In this document: positions 1 through 8,644 of the stretch, one piece after another
Position numbering within the stretch: position 1 is the first letter of the stretch
Layout of the letters: every line of letters starts with the position of its first letter
From: Yinghuangia elevatio
GTDB taxonomy: Bacteria > Actinomycetota > Actinomycetes > Streptomycetales > Streptomycetaceae
Reading direction: 5' to 3'
Assembly (NCBI RefSeq): GCF_040649515.1
Contig: NZ_JBEZFP010000010.1
Span: 51,369-115,368, forward strand
Length of the DNA: 64,000 bases
Program-made: the position numbers and the translations under genes
Notes under the pieces: model-generated
Database searches by the model: none
Seen by the model: the letters and a program-made list of their open reading frames with translations, nothing else
What the model was told of the DNA's origin: nothing

Positions 1-310
1 CGCCGGGGTTCACGGCCATGCCCACATGCGGCGGCAGGCCGCGCGCGAACTCGCGTACCGGCGCGACGGTGAACGCCATCGGCCCCGCGACGCGGCGGAA
101 CTGCTCCTCCGAGCTGAACACCGGGACGAAGGGAGCTCCGGCTATCTCCGTGGTGGGCAGCGTCAGTTCGGCATCGTGCGGGCCGCCTCCGGCGGGCAGC
201 GGCACCCACACCTCGGCCTCCGCCAGCGCGTCGATCAGCTCACCGGTGCGCGACGGGTCCTGCATCGCGGCCACGAGGCAGCGTTCGACGTGGTTCGCCG
301 GGAAGGCCAC
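1..310 (-). CDS. SseB-like protein (enhanced serine sensitivity family), N-terminal part
   Basis: Cut by the window edge; 103 codons are present. The GTG at 310 is chosen because AGGAGG lies five bases upstream; another in-frame GTG two codons earlier overlaps that ribosome site. The product begins MAFPANHVERC and has the SseB N-terminal pattern: a helix ending in MQDPSRTGELIDAL, a strand with VWVPLPAGGG, then FVPVFSSEEQFRRV and the motif PPHVGMAVNPG near the cut. The family is named for a serine-sensitivity phenotype in E. coli, and its biochemical role is unclear. Its place near a gcvT-gcvH-glyA operon fits a link to serine/glycine balance, but that link is inferred from context. No signal peptide or membrane segment is seen. 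Confidence 0.75.
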   Translation of the reverse strand, partial: MAFPANHVERCLVAAMQDPSRTGELIDALAEAEVWVPLPAGGGPHDAELTLPTTEIAGAPFVPVFSSEEQFRRVAGPMAFTVAPVREFARGLPPHVGMAVNPG

Positions 311-366
311 GGCCACCTCCTGAGTGCGATCGGATCAATCGCCAGCCTAGGCCGTGCCAGGACACG

Positions 367-404
367 AAAACGGCGGGACCCCGCACGATTGCGGAGCCCC
401 GCCG
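367..404 (-). terminator. Rho-independent terminator after the OsmC gene
   Basis: On the minus strand a 15-bp stem (two G-U pairs) closes a four-base ATCG loop and is followed by TTTT. It lies between the stop of the OsmC gene (487) and the start of the SseB gene (310), so it should separate the two transcripts. Confidence 0.8.
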
Positions 405-486
405 AGTCGTCCGACGGCTCGGGCCGACTGTTCAGGCCCACTGTTCAGGCCGGTCCCTCGGGCCGACGCGTTGCCGCCGGGGAACG

Positions 487-915
487 CTACGAAAGCAGCG
501 TTGCCTCAAGCGTGATCGGCGCACCGGCGAGCGCCTTGCTGACCGGGCAGTTCTCCTTGGCGTTCTGCGCCGCGGCCTGGAAGTCCTCCTCGGACAGGCC
601 CGGTACGCGCGCCTGCACCTTAAGCACGATCCCGGTGATGCCCTCGCCCGGCTGGAACGTCACGTTCGCCTCGGTGTCGACCGACTCCGGCGGCGTGCCG
701 GCGCCCGCGAGCCCGTGCGACAGGGCCATCGAGTAGCACGAGGAGTGCGCGGCGGCGATGAGTTCCTCGGGGCTGGTCTTGCCGTTGGCCGCCTCCGCGC
801 GCGAGGGCCACGAGACGTCGTACGTCCCCACGCCGGACGAGTCGAGCGACACGGTTCCGGCGCCGCCGATCAGCGCGCCCTTCCAGTGGGTCGTGGCAGT
901 GCGCGTGGTCGCCAT
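487..915 (-). CDS. OsmC-family hydroperoxide reductase
   Basis: 142-residue protein of the OsmC/Ohr superfamily, cytoplasmic thiol peroxidases that reduce organic hydroperoxides. The two redox cysteines are visible: Cys60 in AAAHSSCYSMAL and Cys123 in AKENCPVSKAL. The ELIAAAHSSCYSMAL pattern is more like OsmC than Ohr. The start at 915 (MATTRTATTHW) is chosen over a longer reading frame because GGGAGGTT lies just upstream and the family begins at this point. Length is normal. The gene is monocistronic, with its own terminator downstream, and runs divergently from the glycine riboswitch and gcvT. No regulator is adjacent. Confidence 0.93.
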   Translation of the reverse strand: MATTRTATTHWKGALIGGAGTVSLDSSGVGTYDVSWPSRAEAANGKTSPEELIAAAHSSCYSMALSHGLAGAGTPPESVDTEANVTFQPGEGITGIVLKVQARVPGLSEEDFQAAAQNAKENCPVSKALAGAPITLEATLLS

Positions 916-1074
916 GGGCGAACCTCCCTGTACGTACGGTGGTTGGACGCCGCCCACGCTAGCAATGCCGGGGTCGGCAGGCTCATTGGAGAATCCTCCG
1001 ACACGCCCCGCACCACCCACGCCCGATACCGATACCGATAGCATGCGCGCACAACTTCACACCGGCCCTCGACC

Positions 1075-1320
1075 CCACGCGGGAGAGCCCTCTTTCACCT
1101 GCGCCCTTGCGGCGGCCGGTGGCGGGGCGCCGAAGGAGCAATTCCTCCCCCGGAAACTCTCAGGCCCAAGTACCGCGCGGGTGAGGCGACTCTGGAAAGC
1201 AGTCCCGTGCCGTACGGCGGGACTCACCCACGGTGCAAGCCGCCGTCCGCGCCCGCGACCACTTCCGCGGGAGGCGCGACCGCGCGTGAAGCTCTCAGGT
1301 CCATGACAGAGGGGGAGGCG
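1075..1320 (+). promoter_or_regulatory. Tandem glycine riboswitch upstream of gcvT
   Basis: Two glycine aptamers in series. Aptamer 1 (about 1078-1200) opens with CGGGAGAG, has GGCGCCGAAGGAGCAA and AACTCTCAGGCCCA, and closes with GACTCTGGAAAGC. Aptamer 2 (about 1201-1320) has GGTGCAAGCCGCCG, GAAGCTCTCAGGTCCATG and ends GACAGAGGGGGAGG. These conserved blocks are typical of the glycine class. About 190 bases separate the second aptamer from the gcvT start, which leaves room for an expression platform. In this class glycine binding usually turns on glycine cleavage genes. No clear intrinsic terminator was identified in the platform, so control of translation is possible. Confidence 0.92.
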
Positions 1321-1511
1321 ACCCACCCGCTGGTGCGGCGTACAGCAGTGCGCGCCGCACACCGCCGAGGGAGCCCCCTGTTGGACCGTTCACCCCACCC
1401 TGTGCGCTGCCGCGTACCCGCTGCCGTGCGCCCGCGCGTGCGCACGACTTCGGACGAACCGGTACGAAATCATGGCGTTCGGGACCATCACACCCGCGAG
1501 GAGTCCAGCCG

Positions 1512-2669
1512 ATGACGTCCAACCAGGCCGCCCACGAAGAACGCCCCGAAGGACGCGCCGAGGAGCGCGCGCAGGAACGCCGCACGCCGCTCGACGCCGT
1601 CCACGACGCACTCGGCGCGACGATGACCGACTTCGCCGGCTGGCGCATGCCGCTGCGCTACGGCAGCGAGAGCGCCGAACACCGCGCGGTACGCGAGGCC
1701 GCCGGGCTCTTCGATCTGACCCACATGGGCGAGATCGCCGTGACCGGCCCCGAGGCCGCCCAAGCGCTCGACCACGCCCTGGTCGGCTTCATCTCGAAGA
1801 TCGGTGTCGACCGCGCCCGGTACACGATGATCTGCGACGCCGACGGCGGCATCCTCGACGACCTGATCGTCTACCGCACCGGTGAGACGGAGTACCTCGT
1901 CGTCGCCAACGCCTCGAACGCGCCCCTCGTGGCCGCCGAACTCACCGCCCGGGCCGCCGGGTTCGACGCGGTCGTCACGGACCGCTCGGCGGACTACGCG
2001 CTGCTGGCCGTCCAGGGGCCGCACGCCGTCGCAATCCTCGCGCCGCTCACCGACCTCGATCTCGCGCAGGTCAAGTACTACGCCGCGGACCGCGCGGTGG
2101 TCGCCGGCGTCGACGTCCTGCTCGCCCGCACCGGCTACACCGGCGAGGACGGCTTCGAGCTGTTCTGCGCGCCCGCCGACGCCAAGCGCCTGTGGACGTC
2201 GCTGGCCGAGGTCGGCACCGAGCACGGCATGATCCCCGCCGGCCTGTCCTGCCGCGACACGCTGCGCCTGGAGGCCGGCATGCCGCTGTACGGGCACGAG
2301 CTCACGACGTCGGTGACGCCGTACGAGGCCAACCTCGGCCGCGTCGTACGCCTCGACAAGCCCGAGGACTTCGTCGGCCGCGACGCGCTCGCGGCCCGGG
2401 AGAAGGAAGGGCCGCGCGCGACGCTCGTCGGCCTGCGGTCGCCGGGGCGGCGCGTGCCGCGCGCCGGGTACGCCGTACTCGACCCGGCCACGAAGCAGCC
2501 GGTCGGCGAGGTCACCTCCGGTGCCCCGTCGCCCACCCTGGGTGCGCCGATCGCGATGGCGTACGTACCTCTCGAGCACGCCGAGCCGGGCACCCGGCTT
2601 GCGATCGACATCCGCGGGACCGCCGAACCCGTCGAGGTCGTGGCACTGCCCTTCTACAAGCGGCAGTAG
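1512..2669 (+). CDS. gcvT: Glycine cleavage system T protein (aminomethyltransferase)
   Basis: 385 residues. GcvT takes the aminomethyl group from the lipoyl arm of GcvH and passes its carbon to tetrahydrofolate, releasing ammonia. The GcvT N-terminal fold starts at about residue 24 (TPLDAVHDALGATMTDFAGW), followed by SAEHRAVREAAGLFDLTHMG; later come RTGYTGEDGFELF and AGLSCRDTLRLEAGMPLYG, both hallmark segments, and a C-terminal GcvT_C barrel with KPEDFVGRDAL. The first 20 residues are an extra charged leader. The ATG at 1512 has GAGGAG eight bases upstream. It is the first gene after the glycine riboswitch and leads gcvT-gcvH-glyA; gcvP is not in the window. Confidence 0.95.
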   Translation: MTSNQAAHEERPEGRAEERAQERRTPLDAVHDALGATMTDFAGWRMPLRYGSESAEHRAVREAAGLFDLTHMGEIAVTGPEAAQALDHALVGFISKIGVDRARYTMICDADGGILDDLIVYRTGETEYLVVANASNAPLVAAELTARAAGFDAVVTDRSADYALLAVQGPHAVAILAPLTDLDLAQVKYYAADRAVVAGVDVLLARTGYTGEDGFELFCAPADAKRLWTSLAEVGTEHGMIPAGLSCRDTLRLEAGMPLYGHELTTSVTPYEANLGRVVRLDKPEDFVGRDALAAREKEGPRATLVGLRSPGRRVPRAGYAVLDPATKQPVGEVTSGAPSPTLGAPIAMAYVPLEHAEPGTRLAIDIRGTAEPVEVVALPFYKRQ

Positions 2670-2819
2670 CCGGGCCGCCGGCCTCGGACACGGCTTGCCC
2701 TTGCCCTCACCCGGATGACTCGGGTGATCCGGGTGATTCGGGCGACGACAAAACGCGCCAAACACCGGCAAGAACCCCCTGCGGATCAGCGACCCTCGCA
2801 ATGAATGGAGAATGGACCC

Positions 2820-3203
2820 GTGAGCGCACCCCAGAACCTGCTCTACAGCAAGGACCACGAGTGGCTGACGACGGACGGGAACCCGGCCGTCATCGGCATC
2901 TCGAAGCACGCCGCCGACGCCCTCGGTGACGTGGTCTTCGTCCAGCTCCCCGAGGTCGGCGCGCGGGTGACCGCGGGCGAGCCCTGCGGCGAACTCGAGT
3001 CGACGAAGTCCGTGAGCGACATCTTCGCCCCCGCCGACGGCGAGGTCGTCGAGGTCAACGCCGCGGTCGTCGAGGACCCGAGCCTGGTCAATTCCGACCC
3101 GTACGGCGAGGGCTGGCTCGTCAAGGTGCAACTCGACACCCCGGCCGCCGAGGTCGGCGGCCTGATGTCCGAAGCCGAGTACAACGCCTTCACCGGCGCC
3201 TGA
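2820..3203 (+). CDS. gcvH: Glycine cleavage system H protein (lipoyl carrier)
   Basis: 127 residues, normal for GcvH. This small lipoylated protein shuttles the aminomethyl intermediate between GcvP and GcvT. The lipoyl-attachment lysine is Lys63 in ELESTKSVSD, and the family pattern KDHEWL, GDVVFVQLPEVG and EGWLVKV is present. The GTG at 2820 is preferred to an ATG five codons earlier because a GGAG lies nine bases before it and conserved sequence begins at YSKDHEW. It sits 150 bases after gcvT and 25 bases before glyA, which implies co-transcription under the same riboswitch. Confidence 0.95.
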   Translation: MSAPQNLLYSKDHEWLTTDGNPAVIGISKHAADALGDVVFVQLPEVGARVTAGEPCGELESTKSVSDIFAPADGEVVEVNAAVVEDPSLVNSDPYGEGWLVKVQLDTPAAEVGGLMSEAEYNAFTGA

Positions 3204-3228
3204 GCCCCGATCGAGGAGCTGACCCACC

Positions 3229-4494
3229 GTGACGATCCTGGACCGTCCGCTGGCCGAGGTGGACCCTGAGGTCGCCGCCGCCGTCGCCGACGAGCTGCAC
3301 CGCCAGCAGTCGACCCTGGAGATGATCGCCTCCGAGAACTTCGCGCCGGTCGCGGTTCTGGAGGCCCAGGGCTCGGTGCTGACCAACAAGTACGCCGAGG
3401 GCTACCCGGGCCGCCGCTACTACGGCGGCTGCGAGTACGTCGACGTGGTCGAGAACCTGGCGATTGAGCGCATCAAGGCGCTGTTCGGCGCCGAGGCGGC
3501 GAACGTGCAGCCGCACTCGGGCGCGCAGGCGAACGCCGCCGTCTACTTCGGCCTGCTGCAGACCGGCGACACCGTGCTCGGACTGGACCTCGCCAACGGC
3601 GGGCACCTGACGCACGGCATGAAGCTCAACTTCTCCGGCAAGCAGTACAACATCGTCTCCTACAAGGTGGACGCGGCCGGCCTGGTCGACATGACCGAGG
3701 TCGAACGCCTCGCCAAGGAGCACCGGCCGAAGATGATCGTCGCGGGCTGGTCGGCGTACCCGCGCCAGCTGGACTTCGCGGAGTTCCGCCGCATCGCGGA
3801 CGAGGTCGGCGCGTACCTCTGGGTCGACATGGCGCACTTCGCGGGCCTGGTGGCCGCGGGCCTGCACCCCAGCCCGGTGCCGCACGCGCACATCGTCACC
3901 ACGACGACCCACAAGACCCTCGGCGGCCCGCGCGGCGGCGCGATCCTCGCCACCGAGGAGCTGATCAAGAAGATCAACTCGGCGGTCTTCCCGGGCCTCC
4001 AGGGCGGCCCCCTCGAACACGTCATCGCCGCAAAGGCGGTGGCCTTCAAGGTCGCCGCGGGCGACGAGTTCAAGGACCGCCAGGTCCGCACGCTCGCCGG
4101 CGCGAAGCTCCTGGCGGAGCGTCTGCTCGCCCAGGACGCGGCCGACGCCGGCATCAAGGTCCTGTCCGGCGGCACGGACGTGCACCTGGTGCTCGTCGAC
4201 CTGGTCGACAACCACCTCAACGGCCGCGAGGCCGAGGACCGCCTCCACGAGGTCGGCATCACCGTCAACCGCAACGCGGTCCCCAACGACCCGCTGCCCC
4301 CGATGAAGACCTCCGGCCTGCGCATCGGCACCCCGGCACTCGCCACGCGCGGCTTCACCGACGACGACTTCCGCGAGGTCGCCGACGTCATCGTCGAAGC
4401 CCTGAAGCCGGACTTCGACGACGCCAAGCGCGAAGCGCTCCGCGCCCGCACCGCCACCCTGGCCGCCAAGCACCCGCTGTACCCGAACCTGTAA
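3229..4494 (+). CDS. glyA: Serine hydroxymethyltransferase
   Basis: 421 residues, full length. It interconverts serine and glycine with transfer of a one-carbon unit to or from tetrahydrofolate, using pyridoxal phosphate. The PLP-binding lysine is Lys229 in VTTTTHKTLGGPRGG. Other family signatures are STLEMIASENF near the N terminus, YAEGYPGRRYYGGCE, and HSGAQANAA. The GTG at 3229 has GAGGAG about ten bases upstream. It is the third gene of the gcvT-gcvH-glyA run and ends at a strong hairpin. Placing SHMT with the cleavage system links glycine breakdown to serine formation, as in other Streptomyces relatives. Confidence 0.97.
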   Translation: MTILDRPLAEVDPEVAAAVADELHRQQSTLEMIASENFAPVAVLEAQGSVLTNKYAEGYPGRRYYGGCEYVDVVENLAIERIKALFGAEAANVQPHSGAQANAAVYFGLLQTGDTVLGLDLANGGHLTHGMKLNFSGKQYNIVSYKVDAAGLVDMTEVERLAKEHRPKMIVAGWSAYPRQLDFAEFRRIADEVGAYLWVDMAHFAGLVAAGLHPSPVPHAHIVTTTTHKTLGGPRGGAILATEELIKKINSAVFPGLQGGPLEHVIAAKAVAFKVAAGDEFKDRQVRTLAGAKLLAERLLAQDAADAGIKVLSGGTDVHLVLVDLVDNHLNGREAEDRLHEVGITVNRNAVPNDPLPPMKTSGLRIGTPALATRGFTDDDFREVADVIVEALKPDFDDAKREALRARTATLAAKHPLYPNL

Positions 4495-4519
4495 CCCCGC
4501 GGATTCCTGATTCGCCCTT

Positions 4520-4554
4520 TGATGGGCCCGCTCCCCCAACGAGCGGGCCCATCA
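4520..4554 (+). terminator. Hairpin terminator after glyA
   Basis: Perfect 14-bp stem (TGATGGGCCCGCTC paired with its complement) around a CCCCAAC loop, 25 bases after the glyA stop. The downstream T run is weak (AGCATTT), which is common in high-GC actinobacteria. Confidence 0.75.
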
Positions 4555-5371
4555 AGCATTTCGGGAGCAAGGCGACGGTGGCCAAGGGCCGGGAAGCGCC
4601 ACGAGGCCACCTCCCCCACGGGTAGCGCTCTGCGGGTAATGCCGTGACCCGCCGACAGCGGGTTGACCAGCACCCAGAACCACACGGTCGAGATCACGCC
4701 GAGCGCGGTGGCGAACGCCAGGCACTCGCGCGGCGACACCAGTTGCGGTACGGGGGTTCCGCGCGCCCCTCTGCCGCCACCCCGAGCCGGTGCCGCGTCC
4801 TGGTCTCACCCCGTGCCCGTCCCCCTCCGGCCCCGCCCTGGCCCGTGCCCCTCCCGGCTCTCACCCCGTGGCCGTGCCCCACCCCTTCCGGCCCCGAGAC
4901 CAACAGCGGAACAACCCCGAGACCAACGACGGAACACCCCGCACCGGGGCGATTCCCGGTCAACGCGGCCGTTCAAGCGAGCACTCGTGGCATTCACCCC
5001 TTGGGAAGGGTGTGGCGCTTTTCGCTTGGCTGCGCTCGTTCCTCGCTCCGCCACGCGATTTCGCACTCCGACCGCTGACTTTCCTTCACCTCCACTCGCT
5101 TCGCTCCCTCCGGCGCAGGAAAGTCCGACTGGCGGCCTCCGGCCGCTCTCCTCGCTTCGCTCGTCGATCACACGGGGTCTTCCGACTGCTTCCGGCGGCC
5201 TCCGGCCGCGAAGGGGTGGGGCACCATCACGGGGCGGACCGCCCCGTGGGGTTTGCCTCAACTGGCAAGTCCCGGGCACACACCCGGCCGCGTGCAGGTG
5301 AGACGCCGCCGCCTGGTCGACCGCCGGGAAATGCCGTGAAGGCGGAGCGCCGCGCGCGCTACGTTTTGTGC
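4555..5371. other. Gene-poor, repeat-rich stretch with a possible broken membrane-protein fragment
   Basis: No convincing gene. On the minus strand from 4739 a reading frame opens with MSPRECLAFATALGVISTVW and continues as WVLVNPLSAGH, a single hydrophobic segment like the end of a small membrane protein; it then runs antisense through glyA without a family match, so it is at most a remnant. Between about 5030 and 5250 there are multiple short repeats: CGCTTCGCTC-type runs, the 16-mer GGCGGCCTCCGGCCGC at both 5131-5146 and 5194-5209, and an inverted repeat CACGGGGCGG/CCGCCCCGTG at 5228-5248. Codon bias is poor in all frames. Confidence 0.5.
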
Positions 5372-5557
5372 ATGGGCAGGGATGATCGAGCGGGCGAGCC
5401 GGACCGCGGCGGGGTTGCGGAATCCGTACCCGCTTCCGCGTCCTCGGCGGCGGAGGCGGCAACTACCGCTCCCGCGCGGGAGCGGGCTGCGCTTGTCAGT
5501 CGGCTCGCGGCCGAGATCGCCGCGCAGGATCGCGAGTTGTTGGATCGGCTCGCGTAG
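5372..5557 (+). CDS. Hypothetical small protein, candidate antitoxin partner of Doc
   Basis: 61 residues from an ATG at 5372. The N-terminal half is disordered (Gly/Pro/Ser/Ala-rich); the C-terminal half, ERAALVSRLAAEIAAQDREL, can form one amphipathic helix. It ends 87 bases before the doc start on the same strand. In Phd-Doc systems a small antitoxin precedes the toxin and its C-terminal tail wraps the toxin groove, so position and helix fit that role. However, no Phd, ribbon-helix-helix or other DNA-binding domain is visible, the ribosome site is poor, and there is no overlap with doc. It may be a degraded or divergent antitoxin, or not a gene. Confidence 0.4.
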   Translation: MGRDDRAGEPDRGGVAESVPASASSAAEAATTAPARERAALVSRLAAEIAAQDRELLDRLA

Positions 5558-5644
5558 GACGACTGTCCGCTGCCGGTATCCGTACCGCCGCCTGCGCCTG
5601 ACACCCGCCGCCCTGTACTCCCCACTCCGCCCCTCGGAGCCGTC

Positions 5645-6061
5645 ATGACCTCGATCGACTTCCTCTCCGCCGACGAACTGCTGCTGGTCGCCCGAGAGGC
5701 ATTCGGTGACGTCCCGCAGGTTCGCGACCGCGGGCTCGTCGAAGGGGCCAGTGCGCGGCCGAGTACCTCTGTGTTCGGCGCGGACGCGTATCCCGGGGTC
5801 TGGGACAAAGCCGCCGCCCTGTTGCACTCCGTCGCGCGTGACCATGCGCTTGTGGACGGGAACAAGCGGACGGCCTGGGTGGCCGCGCGGGTGTTTCTGT
5901 CGCTCAACGGCGTGCCCGCGGTGCCTGTCGATGTGGATCGGGCGGAGGAGTTCGTCGTGGCGGTGACGACCGGCGCGCTCGCGGATACCGGGGAGATCGG
6001 CGTACGGCTTCGTGCCCTTTATCGGGGCAGGGCAGGGGCGGGGGCAGGAGTCGGGACGTGA
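5645..6061 (+). CDS. doc: Fic/Doc family toxin (death-on-curing protein)
   Basis: 138 residues, the usual Doc size. The core motif HALVDGNKRTAW matches the Fic/Doc signature HxFx(D/N)xNKR with Ala in place of Phe. Doc proteins phosphorylate elongation factor EF-Tu and stop translation. The N-terminal LSADELLLVAREAFGD and RDRGLVEGASARPSTSVFG are also typical of actinobacterial Doc proteins. The ATG at 5645 follows TCGGAG. The C-terminal tail (GRAGAGAGVGT) is low complexity. The only candidate antitoxin is the small upstream frame at 5372. The protein may be active, or the locus may be decaying next to the gene-poor stretch. Confidence 0.85.
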   Translation: MTSIDFLSADELLLVAREAFGDVPQVRDRGLVEGASARPSTSVFGADAYPGVWDKAAALLHSVARDHALVDGNKRTAWVAARVFLSLNGVPAVPVDVDRAEEFVVAVTTGALADTGEIGVRLRALYRGRAGAGAGVGT

Positions 6062-6135
6062 TCGGGCCCTGGCTGCGGCGCGTGTGGGGGTACACGCGGT
6101 GCGGCCAGGGCCCCACGATTGCGGTGGGGTGCGGG

Positions 6136-6915
6136 TCAGCGGGCGACGAACTTGGCCTTGCCGGGGCCGCTTTCGACGAAGCTCTTCATGCCGATCGCCC
6201 GGTCCTCGGTGGCGAACAGGCCGGTGAACTGCATGCGTTCGATCTCAAGGCCGGAGTCGAGGTCCGTCTCCAGGCCGCGGTCGATGGCCTCCTTGGCGGC
6301 GCGGAGCGCGTACGCCGGGCCGTTGGCGAACTGCGCCGCCCACGCGAGCGCCGCCTCGTAGACCTCGGCTGGCGCCACGACGCGGTCGACGAGGCCGATC
6401 TCCAGGGCCTCCTGCGCGTCGACGAAACGGCCGGAGTAGATCAGGTCCTTGGCCTTCGCGGGCCCGACCAGGCGGGGCAGGCGCTGCGAGCCGCCGGCGC
6501 CGGGGATGATGCCGAGCAGGATCTCCGGCTGGCCGAGCTTCGCGTTGTCCGCGCACACGCGGAAGTCCGCGCAGAGCGCGAGTTCGCAGCCGCCGCCGAG
6601 GGCGTACCCGGTGATCGCGGCGATGACCGGCTTGGGGATCCGCGCGACGGCGGTGAAGGCGGACTGGAGGGCGGCGCCGCGGTCGACCATGTCGGTGTAC
6701 GTCATGGCCTCCATCTCCTTGATGTCCGCCCCCGCGGCGAAGACCTTCTCGCCGCCGTACACGACGACAACGCGTACGTCGGCCCGTTCGGAGGCCTCCT
6801 GGGCGACCGCCCGGAGTTCCTCCTGGAGCTGTACGTTCAGCGCGTTCATCGGCGGCCTGGCCAGCCGGATCGTTCCGATTCCGTCGGCCACTTCAAGGTT
6901 CACGAACTCGCCCAC
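6136..6915 (-). CDS. Enoyl-CoA hydratase/isomerase family protein
   Basis: 259-residue crotonase-fold enzyme that likely hydrates enoyl-CoA in fatty-acid beta-oxidation. The two oxyanion-hole regions are AAGADIKEM and GYALGGGCELAL; the glutamates expected for hydratase activity are in GGGCELAL and in QPEILLGIIPGAGG. The C-terminal CoA-contacting region is present, so it is full length. The GTG at 6915 (MGEFVNLEVADG) has AAGGAG six bases before it; the longer frame to 7002 adds sequence not typical of the family. It stands alone, converging with doc, so the pathway partner is unknown. Confidence 0.93.
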   Translation of the reverse strand: MGEFVNLEVADGIGTIRLARPPMNALNVQLQEELRAVAQEASERADVRVVVVYGGEKVFAAGADIKEMEAMTYTDMVDRGAALQSAFTAVARIPKPVIAAITGYALGGGCELALCADFRVCADNAKLGQPEILLGIIPGAGGSQRLPRLVGPAKAKDLIYSGRFVDAQEALEIGLVDRVVAPAEVYEAALAWAAQFANGPAYALRAAKEAIDRGLETDLDSGLEIERMQFTGLFATEDRAIGMKSFVESGPGKAKFVAR

Positions 6916-7119
6916 GTTTACTCCTTCTCTGCGCGGCTCAGCACGGCTCAGCACGGTTGCGGCCAGCGTTTGTTGCCTGCCCGCAGCCGACAATACGGCC
7001 ACGCGCGCGGAAGGGTGGGGCGGGGCCGTGCCGCCACGGCGTGCCAGCTGTGCCTGCCGTGGCCGGCGTGCCTGACAGACGTGCCGGTCGCGCCGGGGCC
7101 GGCGTCGCGCCCGAAAAGC

Positions 7120-7170
7120 CGCCGGGATCCGCGGATCCTCCCGAGCGGGGTGGATCTGCGGATCCCGGCG
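7120..7170 (-). terminator. Strong terminator after the L,D-transpeptidase gene
   Basis: 19-bp stem with one G-U pair (minus-strand arms at 7170-7152 and 7138-7120), followed on the minus strand by CTTTTC. It lies 57 bases downstream of the transpeptidase stop. Confidence 0.8.
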
Positions 7171-7226
7171 TTGCCTTGCATCAGCCCGTCGGCCTGTCGA
7201 TCCGTGGGCCCGTCAGGCCGTGCCCG

Positions 7227-8501
7227 TCAGAGCGCGGAGCCCTGGGTCCAGGCCTCCCAGGTGAGGTTCCAGGCGCCGTAGCCGTTGTCCGGGGACACGA
7301 CACGTTCCTTCGCGTTCACGACGTCGACGATGTCGCCCGGCATGGCCGCGTTGTCGTAGAACCACTTGGCGTTGTCGGGGGTCATGCTGATGCACCCGTG
7401 GCTGACGTTCTGCGAGCCGAACGTCGACGGCGGCGACCAGTAGTTGCCGTGTACGAAGGTGCCGGACGTGGTGATCCGGACCGCCGACGGCACGTCGTCG
7501 ATGTCGTACTCGGAGCCGAGGCCGACCGTCTGGGAGTTCATCCGGGTCTTGACGTACTTCTCCATCACGACCATCTTGCCGCCCCACGTGGCGTACGCGG
7601 GGATCTCACCGGTGGTGACCGGGATGGTCTTGACCAGCGCGTCGTTCTTGTAGACCTTCATCGTCTTGGTGTTGACGTCGACGACGCTGACGGTCTTGGT
7701 GTCGCTGATCTTGAAGCCGAAGCTCTTGAACTGCTCGAACATGGCGCCGTTCCCGGCGTCTATTCCGCGCAGGTTCAGGTCGACCTTCACCGACGTGCCG
7801 GTCGCCCAGTAGTCCTTCGGGCGGTAGTCGACGCGCTGGTTGCCGAACCAGTGCCACGAGCCCTCGACGGCCGGGGACGCGGTGACCTTCAGCGCCGCCT
7901 CGACCTTCGCGCGGTCCTTGACCGGCTTGTTGAACTTGATCGATATCGGCTGCCCGACGCCGACGGTGGTGCCGTCGTCCGGGAAGAAGCTCGCGGTGAT
8001 CTTGTTGTCGTTGCTCAGCGTGGTGAACGTCGTCGTCGACGTCGTCGGCTGGTCTTCCTTGTTCTTGGCGACCGCGGTGACGGTGTACTTCGACCCGAAC
8101 GTGAACGGGACCTTGGGCTTCCACGTCTTGCCGTCGGCGTCCAGGGCGCCGTCGACCTGCTCGTTGCGGGCGTTGATCACCTTGACGCTGTCGAGCTTGT
8201 CCTCGGGGCCGACCTCGACCACGACCATGCTGCCGACCTCGACGCCCGTGGCCAGGTCGGCGGGGGTGACCGTGACACGGGCGGGGTCGGCCTTGGCCGG
8301 GGCGTTGGTGCCGCCGGTCGTACCGCCGTTGCCGGACGAACCGCCCGAGGCGGCTGAGCCGCCGGACGAACCTCCGCTTCCGTCCGACTTCTTGCCGCCG
8401 CCTCCGCTGCACGCGGTCAGAACCAGCATGGCACCGAGGAGCAGCGCCACGAGGTGGCGCCAGTTTGGTCGACCTGGGGGCGGCTTCGGTGCTCGGGACA
8501 T
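7227..8501 (-). CDS. L,D-transpeptidase lipoprotein (YkuD domain with Ig-like repeats)
   Basis: 424 residues. The signal peptide ends in the lipobox LVLTAC, so Cys31 would be lipidated and the protein anchored outside the membrane. A Gly/Ser-rich linker is followed by two Ig-like domains (about 65-230) as in mycobacterial LdtMt2, then the YkuD catalytic domain. The catalytic motif is HGNYWSPPSTFG followed by SHGCISMTPDN with nucleophile Cys370. Such enzymes make 3-3 cross-links in peptidoglycan between diaminopimelate residues. The ATG at 8501 is chosen because it has AAGGGA upstream and the arginine-containing signal peptide starts there. Single gene with its own terminator. Confidence 0.94.
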   Translation of the reverse strand: MSRAPKPPPGRPNWRHLVALLLGAMLVLTACSGGGGKKSDGSGGSSGGSAASGGSSGNGGTTGGTNAPAKADPARVTVTPADLATGVEVGSMVVVEVGPEDKLDSVKVINARNEQVDGALDADGKTWKPKVPFTFGSKYTVTAVAKNKEDQPTTSTTTFTTLSNDNKITASFFPDDGTTVGVGQPISIKFNKPVKDRAKVEAALKVTASPAVEGSWHWFGNQRVDYRPKDYWATGTSVKVDLNLRGIDAGNGAMFEQFKSFGFKISDTKTVSVVDVNTKTMKVYKNDALVKTIPVTTGEIPAYATWGGKMVVMEKYVKTRMNSQTVGLGSEYDIDDVPSAVRITTSGTFVHGNYWSPPSTFGSQNVSHGCISMTPDNAKWFYDNAAMPGDIVDVVNAKERVVSPDNGYGAWNLTWEAWTQGSAL

Positions 8502-8644
8502 GTACTGGCTTCCCTTCACGTACGGGTGGATCCGGGGGGAGAAACGGCCCGTCGCGCTTGCACGCGTTGAGCCATTCGTCGTTTAGACGTCATGCACACA
8601 CCTTCGGTTGCCTCCCGGGGGTATACGTAACCGAATCGGAACGA

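Noticed and set aside
1488..3389. 633-codon open frame on the minus strand over gcvT and gcvH
   Set aside because: Arg/Val/Gly-rich composition without domains; opposite to well-supported genes. A typical high-GC shadow.
5382..5648. 88-codon frame overlapping the doc start by four bases as an antitoxin
   Set aside because: The overlap is attractive, but the translation is almost wholly Arg/Pro/Ser, with no helical or DNA-binding pattern.
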